From JBGTSJ01 sp041940305 (lineage in GTDB: Bacteria; Planctomycetota; Planctomycetia; Planctomycetales; Planctomycetaceae), in assembly GCA_041940305.1 (NCBI GenBank), contig JBGTSJ010000001.1:248001-312000 (forward strand): DNA of 64,000 bases, in the 5' to 3' direction. This document shows positions 33,700 to 44,299 of this stretch, in pieces. Position 1 is the first letter of the stretch. Each line of letters begins with the position of its first letter. The position numbers were made by a program, and so were the translations under genes. The notes below the pieces were generated by a model, which saw nothing but the letters and a program-made list of their open reading frames with translations, was not told where the DNA came from and ran no database searches.

Positions 33700-34192
33700 C
33701 CCGAATCGGGGTGCGTCCGCCGGTTCTGGTGCGAGTCAAGCACTGAGCCTGCCCGGCTTGCTGCAGGATCTCGAATCCCGTGGCTTCCAATTGGATGTCT
33801 TTGGCACGATCCGGGAATGGAATCAGCACCACCTCGCGCAGATTCACTATCAGCGCGTCGCGATCGACTGGCTGAAGCCGCTGCTCCCCTGCATGGAGCG
33901 CGTCATTGACCGCGCGCCGAGTGAACAGCGGTCCGATGCGAATGTCCGCATTGACTCAGCCGAGGGCTTGATTCTTCTGAAGGTTCTCTCGATGCGACCT
34001 CAGGACGCATTGGATGTCCGGAACCTGCTGGCGCCGAATTCCGGCGCGCTGGACCTGGAACTGATTCTCCGGGAGTTGCAGGAGGCGCTTCCCGCATTGG
34101 ACGCACGACTCCAGCAGTTCGAAAGCATGACCGCGGAGCACTACGGAGCCGATGAGCGGGACTCCGCCCTGAATGCTCCGACGTCGGAGTAA
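33677..34192 (+). pseudogene. N-terminally truncated nucleotidyltransferase-like remnant
   Basis: A 171-residue frame. Its second half fits the C-terminal part of nucleotidyltransferase (AbiEii/DUF6036-like) proteins: LQDLESRGFQLDVF, then RIDSAEGLILLKVLSMRPQD, then DVRNLL. The usual N-terminal catalytic part (a GG-S/T motif with two aspartates) is absent. The first 20 or so codons come from a palindromic repeat (33676-33699) and have no domain character. The simplest reading is loss of the 5' half by a deletion or repeat insertion. It could still be translated as a small protein, so this is an inference. Such proteins often belong to toxin-antitoxin or defence pairs; no partner remains. Confidence 0.6.
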
Positions 34193-34196
34193 GCAA

Positions 34197-35318
34197 TCAG
34201 CCGCCACCGGCGCTCAGTCGTACGTAATTGCGGATGAACTCCTGCTGCGAGACGGGTGAGTCGAGATCGATTCCGTCGTCCTCGAACATTGAGCGGATGC
34301 GGCGTCCTTCCCACTCATCCGGAGCAATGCTGCCGTCGCGATCCTTGTCCATGAGGCCGAAATAGCGCTCAGCATCGGCGGCGAGCTGACCGTCGTCCTC
34401 CTCGCCGTCCGACTCTCTCTCCTGATCCCCGTCGCTGTCATCGTCGGCCCGGCGGCGGTCGTCCCGGTCGCCGCGCTGATCCTCGTCCTCTTGCTCAGCG
34501 TTTCCGTCGCGGGAGCCGTCGGATCGCCGCGTGCGGCTGTCGCGATCATCGGTCCGGGCGTCGGCTGCGGCCGCAGTCGCGGCAATTTCATCCGGTGTCG
34601 GGCCGCGGAGCAACGCCACCTCGCGGGGTGTCACGTAGCCGTCGCCGTTGGTGTCCAGCGCGTTGAATTCGGACAGCGATTTTCCCTCCCAGCGGCGCCA
34701 TTCATAGAAGGCCAGCTGTCCGTCGCCGTCGCTATCCCCCGGAAGCAAATCCTCCTGCAGGTCGATTGTCACGCGCGGGCGCGACTTGCGATCCGTTGTC
34801 CGGCGATCCTCCTCATCGTTCTCGCCGTCCTGATTCCCATCTTGCCCGCCGCTTCGCTGGTCCCGACTTCGGTTACCGCGCTGCCGATCCTGACGGTCTT
34901 CGTCGTCTCCCTCTTCGCCTCCTCGTCGTCCCCCCTGTTCGCGGCCCCCGCCCCTGTCGCCGCCGGAGCCTCGGTCTCCGCCGCCGAACTGCCGGGTGCC
35001 GCCGTTGCGCTCGAAATTTCGGCGGGCGTCGTCCATGGCGTCTGAGAAGTCCCGTTCCGAGATTCCGCGTGACGTGTCGAGACCGGATCGCTCCAGCATC
35101 CGCGGAAGGAATGGATTCGAGTTAATCTCGTTGGAATCCAGCCGCCCGTCGCCGTTCTTGTCATTCTGGCGGAACATGTCCTGGGCGGTGGGCATCTGAA
35201 AGCGGGGGCGCTCCTGACTGAACGCCCGGCCAGAAATGGTGAGGCAGAGGCCGATTGCCGACACTGCGGCCAGGCGAATCCGGTAATCTCGGCAATGGCT
35301 CAGGATTTCTCGGTCCAT
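34197..35318 (-). CDS. Secreted EF-hand protein
   Basis: A 373-residue protein with an N-terminal signal peptide (hydrophobic core near residues 15-30, likely cut after RAFS). Four EF-hand loops are visible: DKNGDGRLDSNE, DSDGDGQLAFYE, DTNGDGYVTPRE and DKDRDGSIAPDE. Between them are long disordered stretches rich in Asp, Arg, Gly and Gln (about 110-170 and 245-320). Calcium binding in the periplasm or outside is expected. Paired EF-hand, low-complexity proteins are frequent in planctomycetes. It is divergent from the secretin N-domain gene and 4 bases from the remnant on the other strand. Confidence 0.88.
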   Translation of the reverse strand: MDREILSHCRDYRIRLAAVSAIGLCLTISGRAFSQERPRFQMPTAQDMFRQNDKNGDGRLDSNEINSNPFLPRMLERSGLDTSRGISERDFSDAMDDARRNFERNGGTRQFGGGDRGSGGDRGGGREQGGRRGGEEGDDEDRQDRQRGNRSRDQRSGGQDGNQDGENDEEDRRTTDRKSRPRVTIDLQEDLLPGDSDGDGQLAFYEWRRWEGKSLSEFNALDTNGDGYVTPREVALLRGPTPDEIAATAAAADARTDDRDSRTRRSDGSRDGNAEQEDEDQRGDRDDRRRADDDSDGDQERESDGEEDDGQLAADAERYFGLMDKDRDGSIAPDEWEGRRIRSMFEDDGIDLDSPVSQQEFIRNYVRLSAGGG

Positions 35319-35620
35319 TGGTACACCGGACGGGTTTGTTGAAGAGGCCCTGAGACGGGACTTCAGGATCGCTCATGCGCCGGAACGAGCGAGCGGAACT
35401 GCGAATCAAAGTCAATGAACCCCTGCCCGGCATAATCGGATCGGCGAATCTTGCGGGGACGGGGATTGACGCCGGGCACACGTCGCAAATGCTTCCCATA
35501 ACATACATTGGAAAGCCGTCGTCAGGAAGCAAATTCGGCCAGACGCCCTCTGAGACGCGCAACCGCTGCAATCCCCTCGCCATGTCCGTGTTGAATTTCC
35601 GCTACAGGACGAACGCCACT

Positions 35621-38600
35621 ATGCACCGTACGATCCGGTACCTGCCGGGAGCCCTGCTCGCCGCGATCCTGGTCGCCTCGTTGTCCAGCCCCGCTGTGGC
35701 CCAGTTCAATCGTGGCCAGCGCAGCGGCTTCAACTTCAACCAGTCGCCACTGCTGGGCGAACTGCAGCGGGAGTCGGTACAGACGGAACTGGGGCTGACC
35801 GAAGAGCAATTAACCCGGATCGACGAGCTGCGTGAGGCGCAGGCCACAAATCCGGAGGAAATGGCGGCTGCGTTTGACGCACTGCGGCAGGCGGAATCGG
35901 AGGAGGAGCGAGCCGCGATTCAACTGGAGATGCAGGCGCTCCGGGAAGAGCGGGAGGCGTCCATTCGGGCGGACGTGGCCGAGGTGCTCGATGAGAAGCA
36001 GTTGGCGCGGCTGGATCAGGTGCTGCTGCATCGGACGGGGCTGGCCGCACTGGCGCAGAGTGAGACGGCTGACAAGCTGGGACTCAGTGAGGACCAGCAA
36101 AGCGAGGTTGCCGGCCTGCTGGCGGATCGGCAGACGGCAGTCCGCGAACTCGGATTCGGCGCCTCGGCAGACGAACGCACGGCAGTACAGCAGGAATTTG
36201 ATCGCAAGGTGCTGGAAGTCCTGACGCAGGAGCAGCAGGAGCAGTGGACGGCGATGCTCGGTCCTGCGCCGCCTCCGGAGCCGGAGGGTGAAGAACGGTT
36301 CACGCGACGCGGCGACCGGGGTGACCGCGGAGATCGGGGAAGCCGCACCGATCGCGGCAATGCCCCTGCGAGCGCGACTCCTCCGACCGGAGTGGCCGCG
36401 GCTGAGGGACCGCCCCAGGCGTCGTTTGAGCCGGCTGATCCACAATCGGCGGACAAGATGTCGTTCGCGTTCCGGCAGGCCCCGTGGGGAGAAGTGCTGC
36501 GGGACTTCGCGCAGCGCGCCGGGCTGAATCTGGAAATGAACGCGACCCCTCCGGGGACGTTCGAGTATTACGACCGGAACCTGTACACGCCGATGGAGGC
36601 GCTGGACGTCATCAACGGGGCGCTGCTGCAGCGGGGTTATTTGCTGGTACAGCGGGACCAGTTCCTGGTGTGCGTGAACATCGACAAGGGCCCGCCCCCC
36701 AATGTGATCCCGTATATCACGGCCGACGAACTGCCAAATCGCGGCAAAAACGAGATGCTGACGGTCGTGTTCCCGGTCAAGGGAGTCGACGACATCCCCG
36801 GGCTGGCGGAGCAGGTGCAGGAAATGCTGGGGCCGCAGGGGAAGTCCATCGGGATCGAAGCGGCCGGTGCACTCGTGGTCACCGACGTCGGCACGAATCT
36901 GCGCCGCGTCAATGAGATGCTCAGCGCCCAGGCGGCGCTGGCGGGTCCCTACGACGTCCGGTTCCAGGGATATCCGCTGGAGTACATCACGGCGGACGAA
37001 GCGGAGCAGACGTTGCGCTCGCTGCTGGGCCTGCAGTTGGCAGTCACGAACGTCAGCCGTAGCGGAGGCGGCGACGATCGCCGTCGCGGAGATTGGGGCA
37101 ACAACAACGGCAATAACAACAATCAGCGCAATGTGACGCCGTTCGACACGGAGCTATTGGCCAAGACGCAGTTCGCGGCCGATCCGCGGACGAACCAGTT
37201 GCTCGTGACCGCCCCGACGATCGTCCACGTCCTGATCGAGCAGGCCATTCAGAACATCGACGTCGAGGCGACTTCCTCGCTCGCCCGCAACTCCGCCAAC
37301 ACGAAGCCGTACCTGCAGATCTACACCGTCCGCTCATCGGATGCCGGGGAAGTCGTCAAGACGCTGGATGTGCTGATGCCGGGGGTAGTCGTCAACGAAG
37401 ACGGCCGCAACGGCAAGATTCACATCATGGCCACGGCCGACCAGCATCGGGAAGCCGAGGATCTGATCCGTCAGATGGACGGCCAGGGCGGCTCGCAGAC
37501 GGTGACGGTCATCCCGCTGGCGTCGATGGACCCGTTGACGGCGGTCTCCACGCTGCAGTCGATGTTCGTTGCGGACGGCACCGAGGCGCCGACGATTCAG
37601 GCCGATCTGCTCGGCCGGCAGGTGATGATCCGGGGGACCAGCGACCAGGTTGCGCAGATTAAGACGCTGCTGGCCCAATTGGGGGAGGACGGCACCGGCA
37701 CGCGGCGCGGCGGGAGCGGCGGCAACATCCGGCGGTTTTCGTTGAGCGGAAGGGATGCCGACAGCTTGCTGGACGTGATTGACCAGGCCTGGCATGCCAC
37801 GCAGCCCAACCGCATCCAGGTGGTCCCGGCCGATCGCCGCAGTCCGATCCGCTCATTGCAGGGGCCGGAGGACCGGACGAGCATTCAGGACTACATCCGG
37901 GATGTGCCTCCCCGGACGGAGCGCCGGGCTGTAGAAGAGAGCGAAGGTCCGATTTCGTCCCGCGAACGGAAGCCGCTGGCGCAGTTCGTCGCCTTTGTCC
38001 AGCAGAGCGATGACACGCAGTCGGACAACGCGGACGCGAGTAACGATGCTGCGGCCGATGCCGCTGATGAGGCCGATCCGGTGGAGGAGGCTGATCCGGA
38101 ATCGTCTGCAATTGATCCCCGCGGGACGGAAGTGGCGCCCGGCATCTTCATCCAGGTTCAGGGGGACGAACTGATCATCATCTCCGAGGACGAGGAGGCG
38201 CTCGATCGGTTTGAAGACCTGCTCACCGAAGCGATGTCGGCCATCCCGCCTCAGACGACGTGGACGGTGTTCACACTGCAGTCGGCCGACGCCACTCAGG
38301 CGGCGGCGATGCTGGAGCAGTTGATTCCGGACGCCTCGGTGTCACAGGTGACTTCGACCGATGGAAGTATCTTTGGCAGCCTGTCGAGCAGTTTCAGCTC
38401 GATGGGGAGCAGCCTGATGAGCGCTACCGGGCTCTCCACCACGACGGCTGGCGTCCTGCGGATCATTCCGGAGCCACGGCTCAATGCGTTGTTCGTCTCG
38501 GGTCCCTCGTCGAAGGTGGAGGAGGTGGCCGATTTCCTGGACATTCTCGACGCCAGCGACTGGCCGGGAACGCTGCGGGACCGCGTGCCGCATATGATCC

Positions 38601-39244
38601 CGGTGGAATACGCCGAAGTCGCCGACGTGTATCGCATCGTGCGGGACGCTTACAAGGACTACATTGAGGGACAGCAGGGCGGCAACCCGTTCGGCGGCGG
38701 GAACGCGCTCGCCATGTTCATGGGAGGGGGCGGAGGAGGCCGCGGCGGCCGCGATAACGACAACAATCGGCAGCAGCGGGACATCCAGTTGACGGTGGCG
38801 ATGGATGAACAGACGAGCCACCTGATCGTCTCGGCGGACGAGTCTCTGTACCAGGAGATCAAGGAACTGGTGGAGTCGCTCGATCGGGCGGCGCTGAACG
38901 CGCGGCGGACGATCCGGGTCGTCGCCCTGCAGAACACCAGTACCACGGCGGTGCAGAATACGCTGGGGGCCGTGATGCCGCGTGTGAAGGTCAGCACGTC
39001 GGGCGCGCGGACGTCGACCAGCAGTTCGCAGTCGTCGAGTTCGTCCAATACGTCGAGCAGCAGCAGCAGCGACAATCAGAGCCAGGGACCGTCGCAGGAC
39101 CAGATCCGCCAGTTCTGGATGCAGCGGATGCAGCAGCAACAGCAGGGTTCATCCCAGCCTTCGGGCGACAGCGGTCGCAGCCGGTTCGGCGGCGGTGATC
39201 GCGGTTCGTTCTTTGGCGGCGGCCGCAGTGGACGCGGTCGATAG
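35621..39244 (+). CDS. Secretin N-domain protein with LTXXQ-like N-terminal helices, no visible pore domain
   Basis: A 1207-residue exported protein with a signal peptide (ending PAVAQF, about residue 29). Residues about 45-200 form helices with the LTEEQ, LSEDQ and LTQEQ motifs of Spy/CpxP-like proteins. Then come an N0-like domain (about 265-355) and several N1-like domains (FAFRQAPWGEVLRDFAQRAG; VIPLASMDPLTAVSTLQSMF; VFTLQSADATQAAAMLEQL). Ser/Gln/Gly-rich linkers sit between and after them. The secretin pore block seen in the 50.7 kb gene is not found here. ATG at 35621 was chosen because a signal peptide begins there; 35582 is possible. It leads the type II secretion locus, 48 bases before gspE. 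Confidence 0.8.
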   Translation: MHRTIRYLPGALLAAILVASLSSPAVAQFNRGQRSGFNFNQSPLLGELQRESVQTELGLTEEQLTRIDELREAQATNPEEMAAAFDALRQAESEEERAAIQLEMQALREEREASIRADVAEVLDEKQLARLDQVLLHRTGLAALAQSETADKLGLSEDQQSEVAGLLADRQTAVRELGFGASADERTAVQQEFDRKVLEVLTQEQQEQWTAMLGPAPPPEPEGEERFTRRGDRGDRGDRGSRTDRGNAPASATPPTGVAAAEGPPQASFEPADPQSADKMSFAFRQAPWGEVLRDFAQRAGLNLEMNATPPGTFEYYDRNLYTPMEALDVINGALLQRGYLLVQRDQFLVCVNIDKGPPPNVIPYITADELPNRGKNEMLTVVFPVKGVDDIPGLAEQVQEMLGPQGKSIGIEAAGALVVTDVGTNLRRVNEMLSAQAALAGPYDVRFQGYPLEYITADEAEQTLRSLLGLQLAVTNVSRSGGGDDRRRGDWGNNNGNNNNQRNVTPFDTELLAKTQFAADPRTNQLLVTAPTIVHVLIEQAIQNIDVEATSSLARNSANTKPYLQIYTVRSSDAGEVVKTLDVLMPGVVVNEDGRNGKIHIMATADQHREAEDLIRQMDGQGGSQTVTVIPLASMDPLTAVSTLQSMFVADGTEAPTIQADLLGRQVMIRGTSDQVAQIKTLLAQLGEDGTGTRRGGSGGNIRRFSLSGRDADSLLDVIDQAWHATQPNRIQVVPADRRSPIRSLQGPEDRTSIQDYIRDVPPRTERRAVEESEGPISSRERKPLAQFVAFVQQSDDTQSDNADASNDAAADAADEADPVEEADPESSAIDPRGTEVAPGIFIQVQGDELIIISEDEEALDRFEDLLTEAMSAIPPQTTWTVFTLQSADATQAAAMLEQLIPDASVSQVTSTDGSIFGSLSSSFSSMGSSLMSATGLSTTTAGVLRIIPEPRLNALFVSGPSSKVEEVADFLDILDASDWPGTLRDRVPHMIPVEYAEVADVYRIVRDAYKDYIEGQQGGNPFGGGNALAMFMGGGGGGRGGRDNDNNRQQRDIQLTVAMDEQTSHLIVSADESLYQEIKELVESLDRAALNARRTIRVVALQNTSTTAVQNTLGAVMPRVKVSTSGARTSTSSSQSSSSSNTSSSSSSDNQSQGPSQDQIRQFWMQRMQQQQQGSSQPSGDSGRSRFGGGDRGSFFGGGRSGRGR

Positions 39245-39292
39245 GCGGTCTTGTGAGTTGATTCAAACGGCACGGAGAGACCGGCGGTAGCG

Positions 39293-40984
<1,692 letters not shown>

Positions 40985-40999
40985 GTGCAGAGAGGCGAG

Positions 41000-41114
41000 A
41001 ACGCAGATGGCGCAGATGGAAAGGGGATCTTCGCAGATCAAGGACAAAGAGAATGTGCTGATCCCGGTTGTCTGAATCTGCGCGACTCCATTGATCTGCG
41101 TTTATCTGCGTCCC
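41000..41114. repeat. Imperfect inverted repeat, CGCAGAT family
   Basis: The left arm (41000-41043) has three CGCAGAT units and the right arm (41071-41114) has matching ATCTGCG units, pairing imperfectly over about 42 bases. It fills the gap between gspE and gspF and would form a long hairpin in the transcript. Confidence 0.6.
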
Positions 41115-41151
41115 CCTCTTGATCGATGCCTCAGGTTATAGCGTCGTTCCC

Positions 41152-42360
41152 ATGCCCGATTTCAGCTACATCGCCCGCGAGCTCAGCGGCCAGCAGGTGA
41201 CCGGCGTGGTCACCGCCGGCAGCCAGCAGGATGCGCTGGCGGTGCTGTCGTCGCGGCAGCTGTTTCCGGTGAAGGTCGATCTGGCGGAAACGGCCCAGAC
41301 CCGGCGTTCGCTGCTCCCCCGGCGGGTCCGGGCGCGGCAGCTCGCCATCTTCTACTCGCAATTGGCCGACCTGCTGAAATCAGGCGTGCCGCTGCTGCGC
41401 TCGCTCGAACTCCTGGAGCAGCAGACGAACAACCCCGCGTTCGAGAACGTGCTGCAGGACATCCGCGAGCATGTGGCGGACGGCAACCGGTTGCACGAGG
41501 CGGTCAACCGGCATCGCAAGGTGTTCGGCGAACTGGTCGTCAGCATGATCAAGGCCGGTGAGGAAGGAGGATTCCTCGAGGAAGTGCTGAAGCGGACGGC
41601 CGCATTCACCGATCACCAGGAGGACCTCAAGGGGCGGGTCGTCGGGGCGATGGTATATCCGGCGTTCCTCGCGATCTTCGGTTCACTGATCGTCGTGGTC
41701 CTGTTGGTCGAATTCGTGCCGCGGTTCCAGCCGATCTTCGAGCGGATGTCGGAGCGCGGCGAACTGCCGTGGGCGACGACCGCCCTGCTGGGAATGAGTG
41801 AGTTCTCACAGAAGTACTGGCTGCTGATCGGACTGGCGGTCGGAGTCGGGATTTACCTCCTGCGGCGCTCCGCCGAGACTGAGAAAGGGCGTTGGCGGAT
41901 TGACCAGTTGCGGCTGCGGGCCTATGGATTGGGGCGGATCGTAAAGAGCCTCGCGGTCGCGCGGTTCTGCCGCGTGCTGGGGACGCTGCTGCGGAACGGC
42001 GTGCCAATCCTGCAGTCGCTGAAGATCGCCAAGGATGCGACCGGCAATGTCGTGCTCAGCACGGCGATCGAGGAAGCCTCGGAGAACGTCTCGGAAGGCA
42101 AATCGCTGGCGAAGCCGCTGTCGGCCAGCGGGCAGTTCCCGGAAGACATCGTGGAAATGATTTCGGTCGGCGAGGAGGCAAACAACCTGGAGCAGGTGCT
42201 CGTGGATATCGCCGACAACCTGGAGCGCCGCACGAACCGGGAACTGGACATGACGGTGCGGCTGCTGGAGCCGCTGATGCTGGTGGTCATGGCGGCCATC
42301 GTGCTCTTCGTCGTGGTGGCCCTGCTGCTCCCGATTCTGCAATCGTCCAGCATCGCGTAA
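41152..42360 (+). CDS. gspF: Type II secretion inner-membrane protein GspF
   Basis: A 402-residue polytopic platform protein of the secretion machine. It carries two GspF domains (about 65-190 and 270-395) with the family opening FSYIARELSG, the block LADLLKSGVPLLRSLELLEQ and the repeated block RVLGTLLRNGVPILQSLKI. Three membrane helices are seen (near 165-190, 220-240 and 370-395). ATG at 41152 was chosen over a TTG at 41119 because the family begins at PDFSYIA. It lies 167 bases after gspE, with a palindromic repeat between. Confidence 0.95.
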   Translation: MPDFSYIARELSGQQVTGVVTAGSQQDALAVLSSRQLFPVKVDLAETAQTRRSLLPRRVRARQLAIFYSQLADLLKSGVPLLRSLELLEQQTNNPAFENVLQDIREHVADGNRLHEAVNRHRKVFGELVVSMIKAGEEGGFLEEVLKRTAAFTDHQEDLKGRVVGAMVYPAFLAIFGSLIVVVLLVEFVPRFQPIFERMSERGELPWATTALLGMSEFSQKYWLLIGLAVGVGIYLLRRSAETEKGRWRIDQLRLRAYGLGRIVKSLAVARFCRVLGTLLRNGVPILQSLKIAKDATGNVVLSTAIEEASENVSEGKSLAKPLSASGQFPEDIVEMISVGEEANNLEQVLVDIADNLERRTNRELDMTVRLLEPLMLVVMAAIVLFVVVALLLPILQSSSIA

Positions 42361-42469
42361 GGCAGATTCGCCGGAACCTGATTGGTCGTCCGGTGTTTGG
42401 TACAACTGAGGCGCCGCCCCGGCAACTTCAGGACAATTAAGACTCGTGAGTATCCAAGGAGTGACTTCG

Positions 42470-42937
42470 ATGCGCGTCGTTCGCATGCAACCGGTTCCCA
42501 TTCGTCGTCAGCGCGGCGGCTTCTCGCTGCTGGAATTGCTGATTGTGTTGGCCATCATCGGCCTGATTGCGGCCATGGTCGTGCCGAACCTGATCGGCCG
42601 CCAGCAGAAGGCCAACATCGACATCACCAGGATGGCGATCAAAAGCCTCGAAGACGCACTGAACCTGTACGCCGCGGACCACTCCGGCGAGTTTCCTCAG
42701 GGAGACCAGGCCGTCGCCGTGGAGCAGCTCATGCAGCCGGTAGACCGCAACAACAAGCCGATGTCTCCGTACATTCCAGAGAGACCGGCCGACGCCTGGG
42801 GCGAGCCGCTGTACTACCAGTTCCCGAACGACAAGGCGCCCAATTCACTTGAGCCGGCGATCTGGTCGTCCGGACCGGACCGCAAAGACGACAACGGTTC
42901 GAACGACGACATCAACAACTGGACGGTCGGCGAGTAG
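42470..42937 (+). CDS. gspG: Major pseudopilin GspG
   Basis: A 155-residue pseudopilin, the main subunit of the pseudopilus. The leader MRVVRMQPVPIRRQRG is followed by a cut site between G17 and F18, giving FSLLELLIVLAIIGLIAAM with Glu at mature position 5. The family block LKSLEDALNLY-type region and the C-terminal Ca-binding-like WGEPLYYQF and SSGPDRKDDNGSNDDINNW are present. ATG 42470 was chosen since AAGGAG lies eight bases upstream; GTG 42446 is less likely. Expected to be processed by a prepilin peptidase encoded elsewhere. Confidence 0.95.
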   Translation: MRVVRMQPVPIRRQRGGFSLLELLIVLAIIGLIAAMVVPNLIGRQQKANIDITRMAIKSLEDALNLYAADHSGEFPQGDQAVAVEQLMQPVDRNNKPMSPYIPERPADAWGEPLYYQFPNDKAPNSLEPAIWSSGPDRKDDNGSNDDINNWTVGE

Positions 42938-43012
42938 TGATGGTCCGGAGCGTGTCGGCAGTTTGGCCGCGGATGAAATCCGCGCGAGTGGGGCAGGGGA
43001 CGTGAGGAAGAC

Positions 43013-43118
43013 GAATTGCAAATTGCCAATTGATCATTGCAAATTGCCAATTGGTGTCCGTCGGGGGCCAATGGGCGATTTGCAATTGGCAATTTGCAAT
43101 GAACAATCTTCGTTCCGT
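43013..43118. repeat. AT-rich palindromic element in the gspH leader region
   Basis: About 106 bases. The left arm contains TTGCAAATTGCCAATTG twice over; the right arm carries GATTTGCAATTGGCAATTTG and they can pair into a long hairpin. It ends CAATCTTCGTTC. Strongly AT-rich in a high-GC region. Related elements are at 43774-43877 and 45350-45452. Confidence 0.8.
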
Positions 43119-43760
43119 CGTGGCGCGCTCCTCTTCGAGTCGCGGCTCAACGGGGCGGGGCCGCGTCAGGCGTTTACGCTGCTGGAGTTGACTCTGGCCC
43201 TGGCCGTCCTGGCCGTCGTCATCGGGCTCACCTGGCCCGCCCTGCTGCGGTTCGTGGCCGAGCAGGACCTCAAGGAGGACGTCGCGAAAGTCCGCGCACA
43301 GCTCTCGGCGACGCGGATGCTGGCGATCGAGGAAGGGATTACCTACCAGTTCCGGTTCGAGCCGCAGAAGCAGCGGTTCATCGTACTGCCGTATGAACGT
43401 CCTCTCGGCCAGCAGGCGGCAAACCCCGCAACCGGCGCAGCGGTGTCGCCCGCGCAGTCGGTGCAGGTGTTCGAGCTTGGAGAGGACCTTCGCTTCCTGT
43501 CGGAGCCGCCGGGACCGCTGGGGAGTCCGACGCCGGTCGTCGCGGAGCGGTTGACCGAGAACTGGCTGCGGCTGTTCGGCGGTGACACGACGCTGGCCCA
43601 GGCGGCGTGGTCGCCGGCCATTCTGTTCCTGCCCGACGGCACCGCGCAGGACGCGATGCTGGTCGTCGCCGATGACGACGGCCGTTACCAGCAAGTGGAC
43701 GTCCGCGGCCTCACCGGAGCTGTCTACGTCGGCCCCGTCGAGCGGGAGGACCGGCGATGA
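43071..43760 (+). CDS. gspH: Minor pseudopilin GspH, with Ala at the cleavage site
   Basis: A 229-residue minor pseudopilin. The membrane segment follows FTLLELTLALAVLAVVIGLT with Glu at mature position 5, and a GspH-type body follows (TRMLAIEEGITYQF, then LFLPDGTAQDAML). The residue before the cut is alanine (A34) instead of the usual glycine. The start is uncertain: ATG 43071 lies in the AT-rich element; GTG 43002 or the frame from 42849 are alternatives. Whichever is used, part of the leader is encoded by the element. Its stop overlaps the gspI start (ATGA). Confidence 0.8.
   Translation: MGDLQLAICNEQSSFRRGALLFESRLNGAGPRQAFTLLELTLALAVLAVVIGLTWPALLRFVAEQDLKEDVAKVRAQLSATRMLAIEEGITYQFRFEPQKQRFIVLPYERPLGQQAANPATGAAVSPAQSVQVFELGEDLRFLSEPPGPLGSPTPVVAERLTENWLRLFGGDTTLAQAAWSPAILFLPDGTAQDAMLVVADDDGRYQQVDVRGLTGAVYVGPVEREDRR
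43125..43153. repeat. 29-base exact repeat, copy in gspH
   Basis: The 29 bases that encode the leader part ALLFESRLNG are identical to 44353-44381 in gspJ. Both lie just upstream of the prepilin cut site, in the same reading frame. This suggests leader sequence copied from one pseudopilin gene to another. Confidence 0.75.
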
Positions 43761-44299
43761 GAAGGCGGGAGCACTGCAGATTGGTCATTGCACATAGCAA
43801 ATTGCATATCGAGGCGCGCGGACCTTCAAAGTGCAATTCGCAATGTGCAATTCGCAATGTGCAATCTTCCTTTCTTTCACCCCGCAGCGGCATGACGCTG
43901 CTGGAGATCCTGATCGCGCTCGGCATCTTCCTCGCGGCCGTCACGGTCATCGGCCAGCTGGTCGGCACCGGCAGCCAGGCGGCGACCGGGGCGCAGGTCA
44001 AGTCGGAGGCCGCGCGGCGCTGCGAGACCGTGATGGCCGAGGCTACGGCCGGCGTCATTCCGCTGCAGAGCACGGGCGAAGCGGCTTTCGAGGACGACCC
44101 GCAGTGGACGTGGAGCCTGACGGTGACCGATGCGGTCCACGCGGACATGCTGCAGGTGGAAGCGATCGTGTCGCGGAAGAGTCGGCAGGGACAGCCGCAG
44201 GTGACCTTCAACCTGGTGCGCTGGATCCGCGATCCGGAACTCTGGCTGCAGTCCACGGTCGAGAGCAGTTCCACCACGGCGACGGGGGGCAGCCGATGA
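43757..44299 (+). CDS. gspI: Minor pseudopilin GspI with repeat-encoded leader
   Basis: A 180-residue minor pseudopilin. The start is secure: ATG 43757 overlaps the gspH stop as ATGA, with GGGAGGA upstream. The leader is 45 residues long, much longer than usual, and is largely encoded by the AT-rich element (SKCNSQCAIRNVQSSF). The cut site is G45 before M46, then MTLLEILIALGIFLAAVTVI with Glu at mature position 5. The body has the GspI pattern (ARRCETVMAEA). The next gene, gspJ, overlaps its stop codon in the same way. Confidence 0.88.
   Translation: MRRREHCRLVIAHSKLHIEARGPSKCNSQCAIRNVQSSFLSPRSGMTLLEILIALGIFLAAVTVIGQLVGTGSQAATGAQVKSEAARRCETVMAEATAGVIPLQSTGEAAFEDDPQWTWSLTVTDAVHADMLQVEAIVSRKSRQGQPQVTFNLVRWIRDPELWLQSTVESSSTTATGGSR
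43774..43877. repeat. AT-rich palindromic element in the gspI leader
   Basis: About 104 bases, diverged relative of the elements at 43013 and 45350: ATTGGTCATTGCACATAGCA on the left and GTGCAATTCGCAATGTGCAA on the right, ending CAATCTTCCTTTC. It lies wholly inside the translated leader of gspI. Confidence 0.8.
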
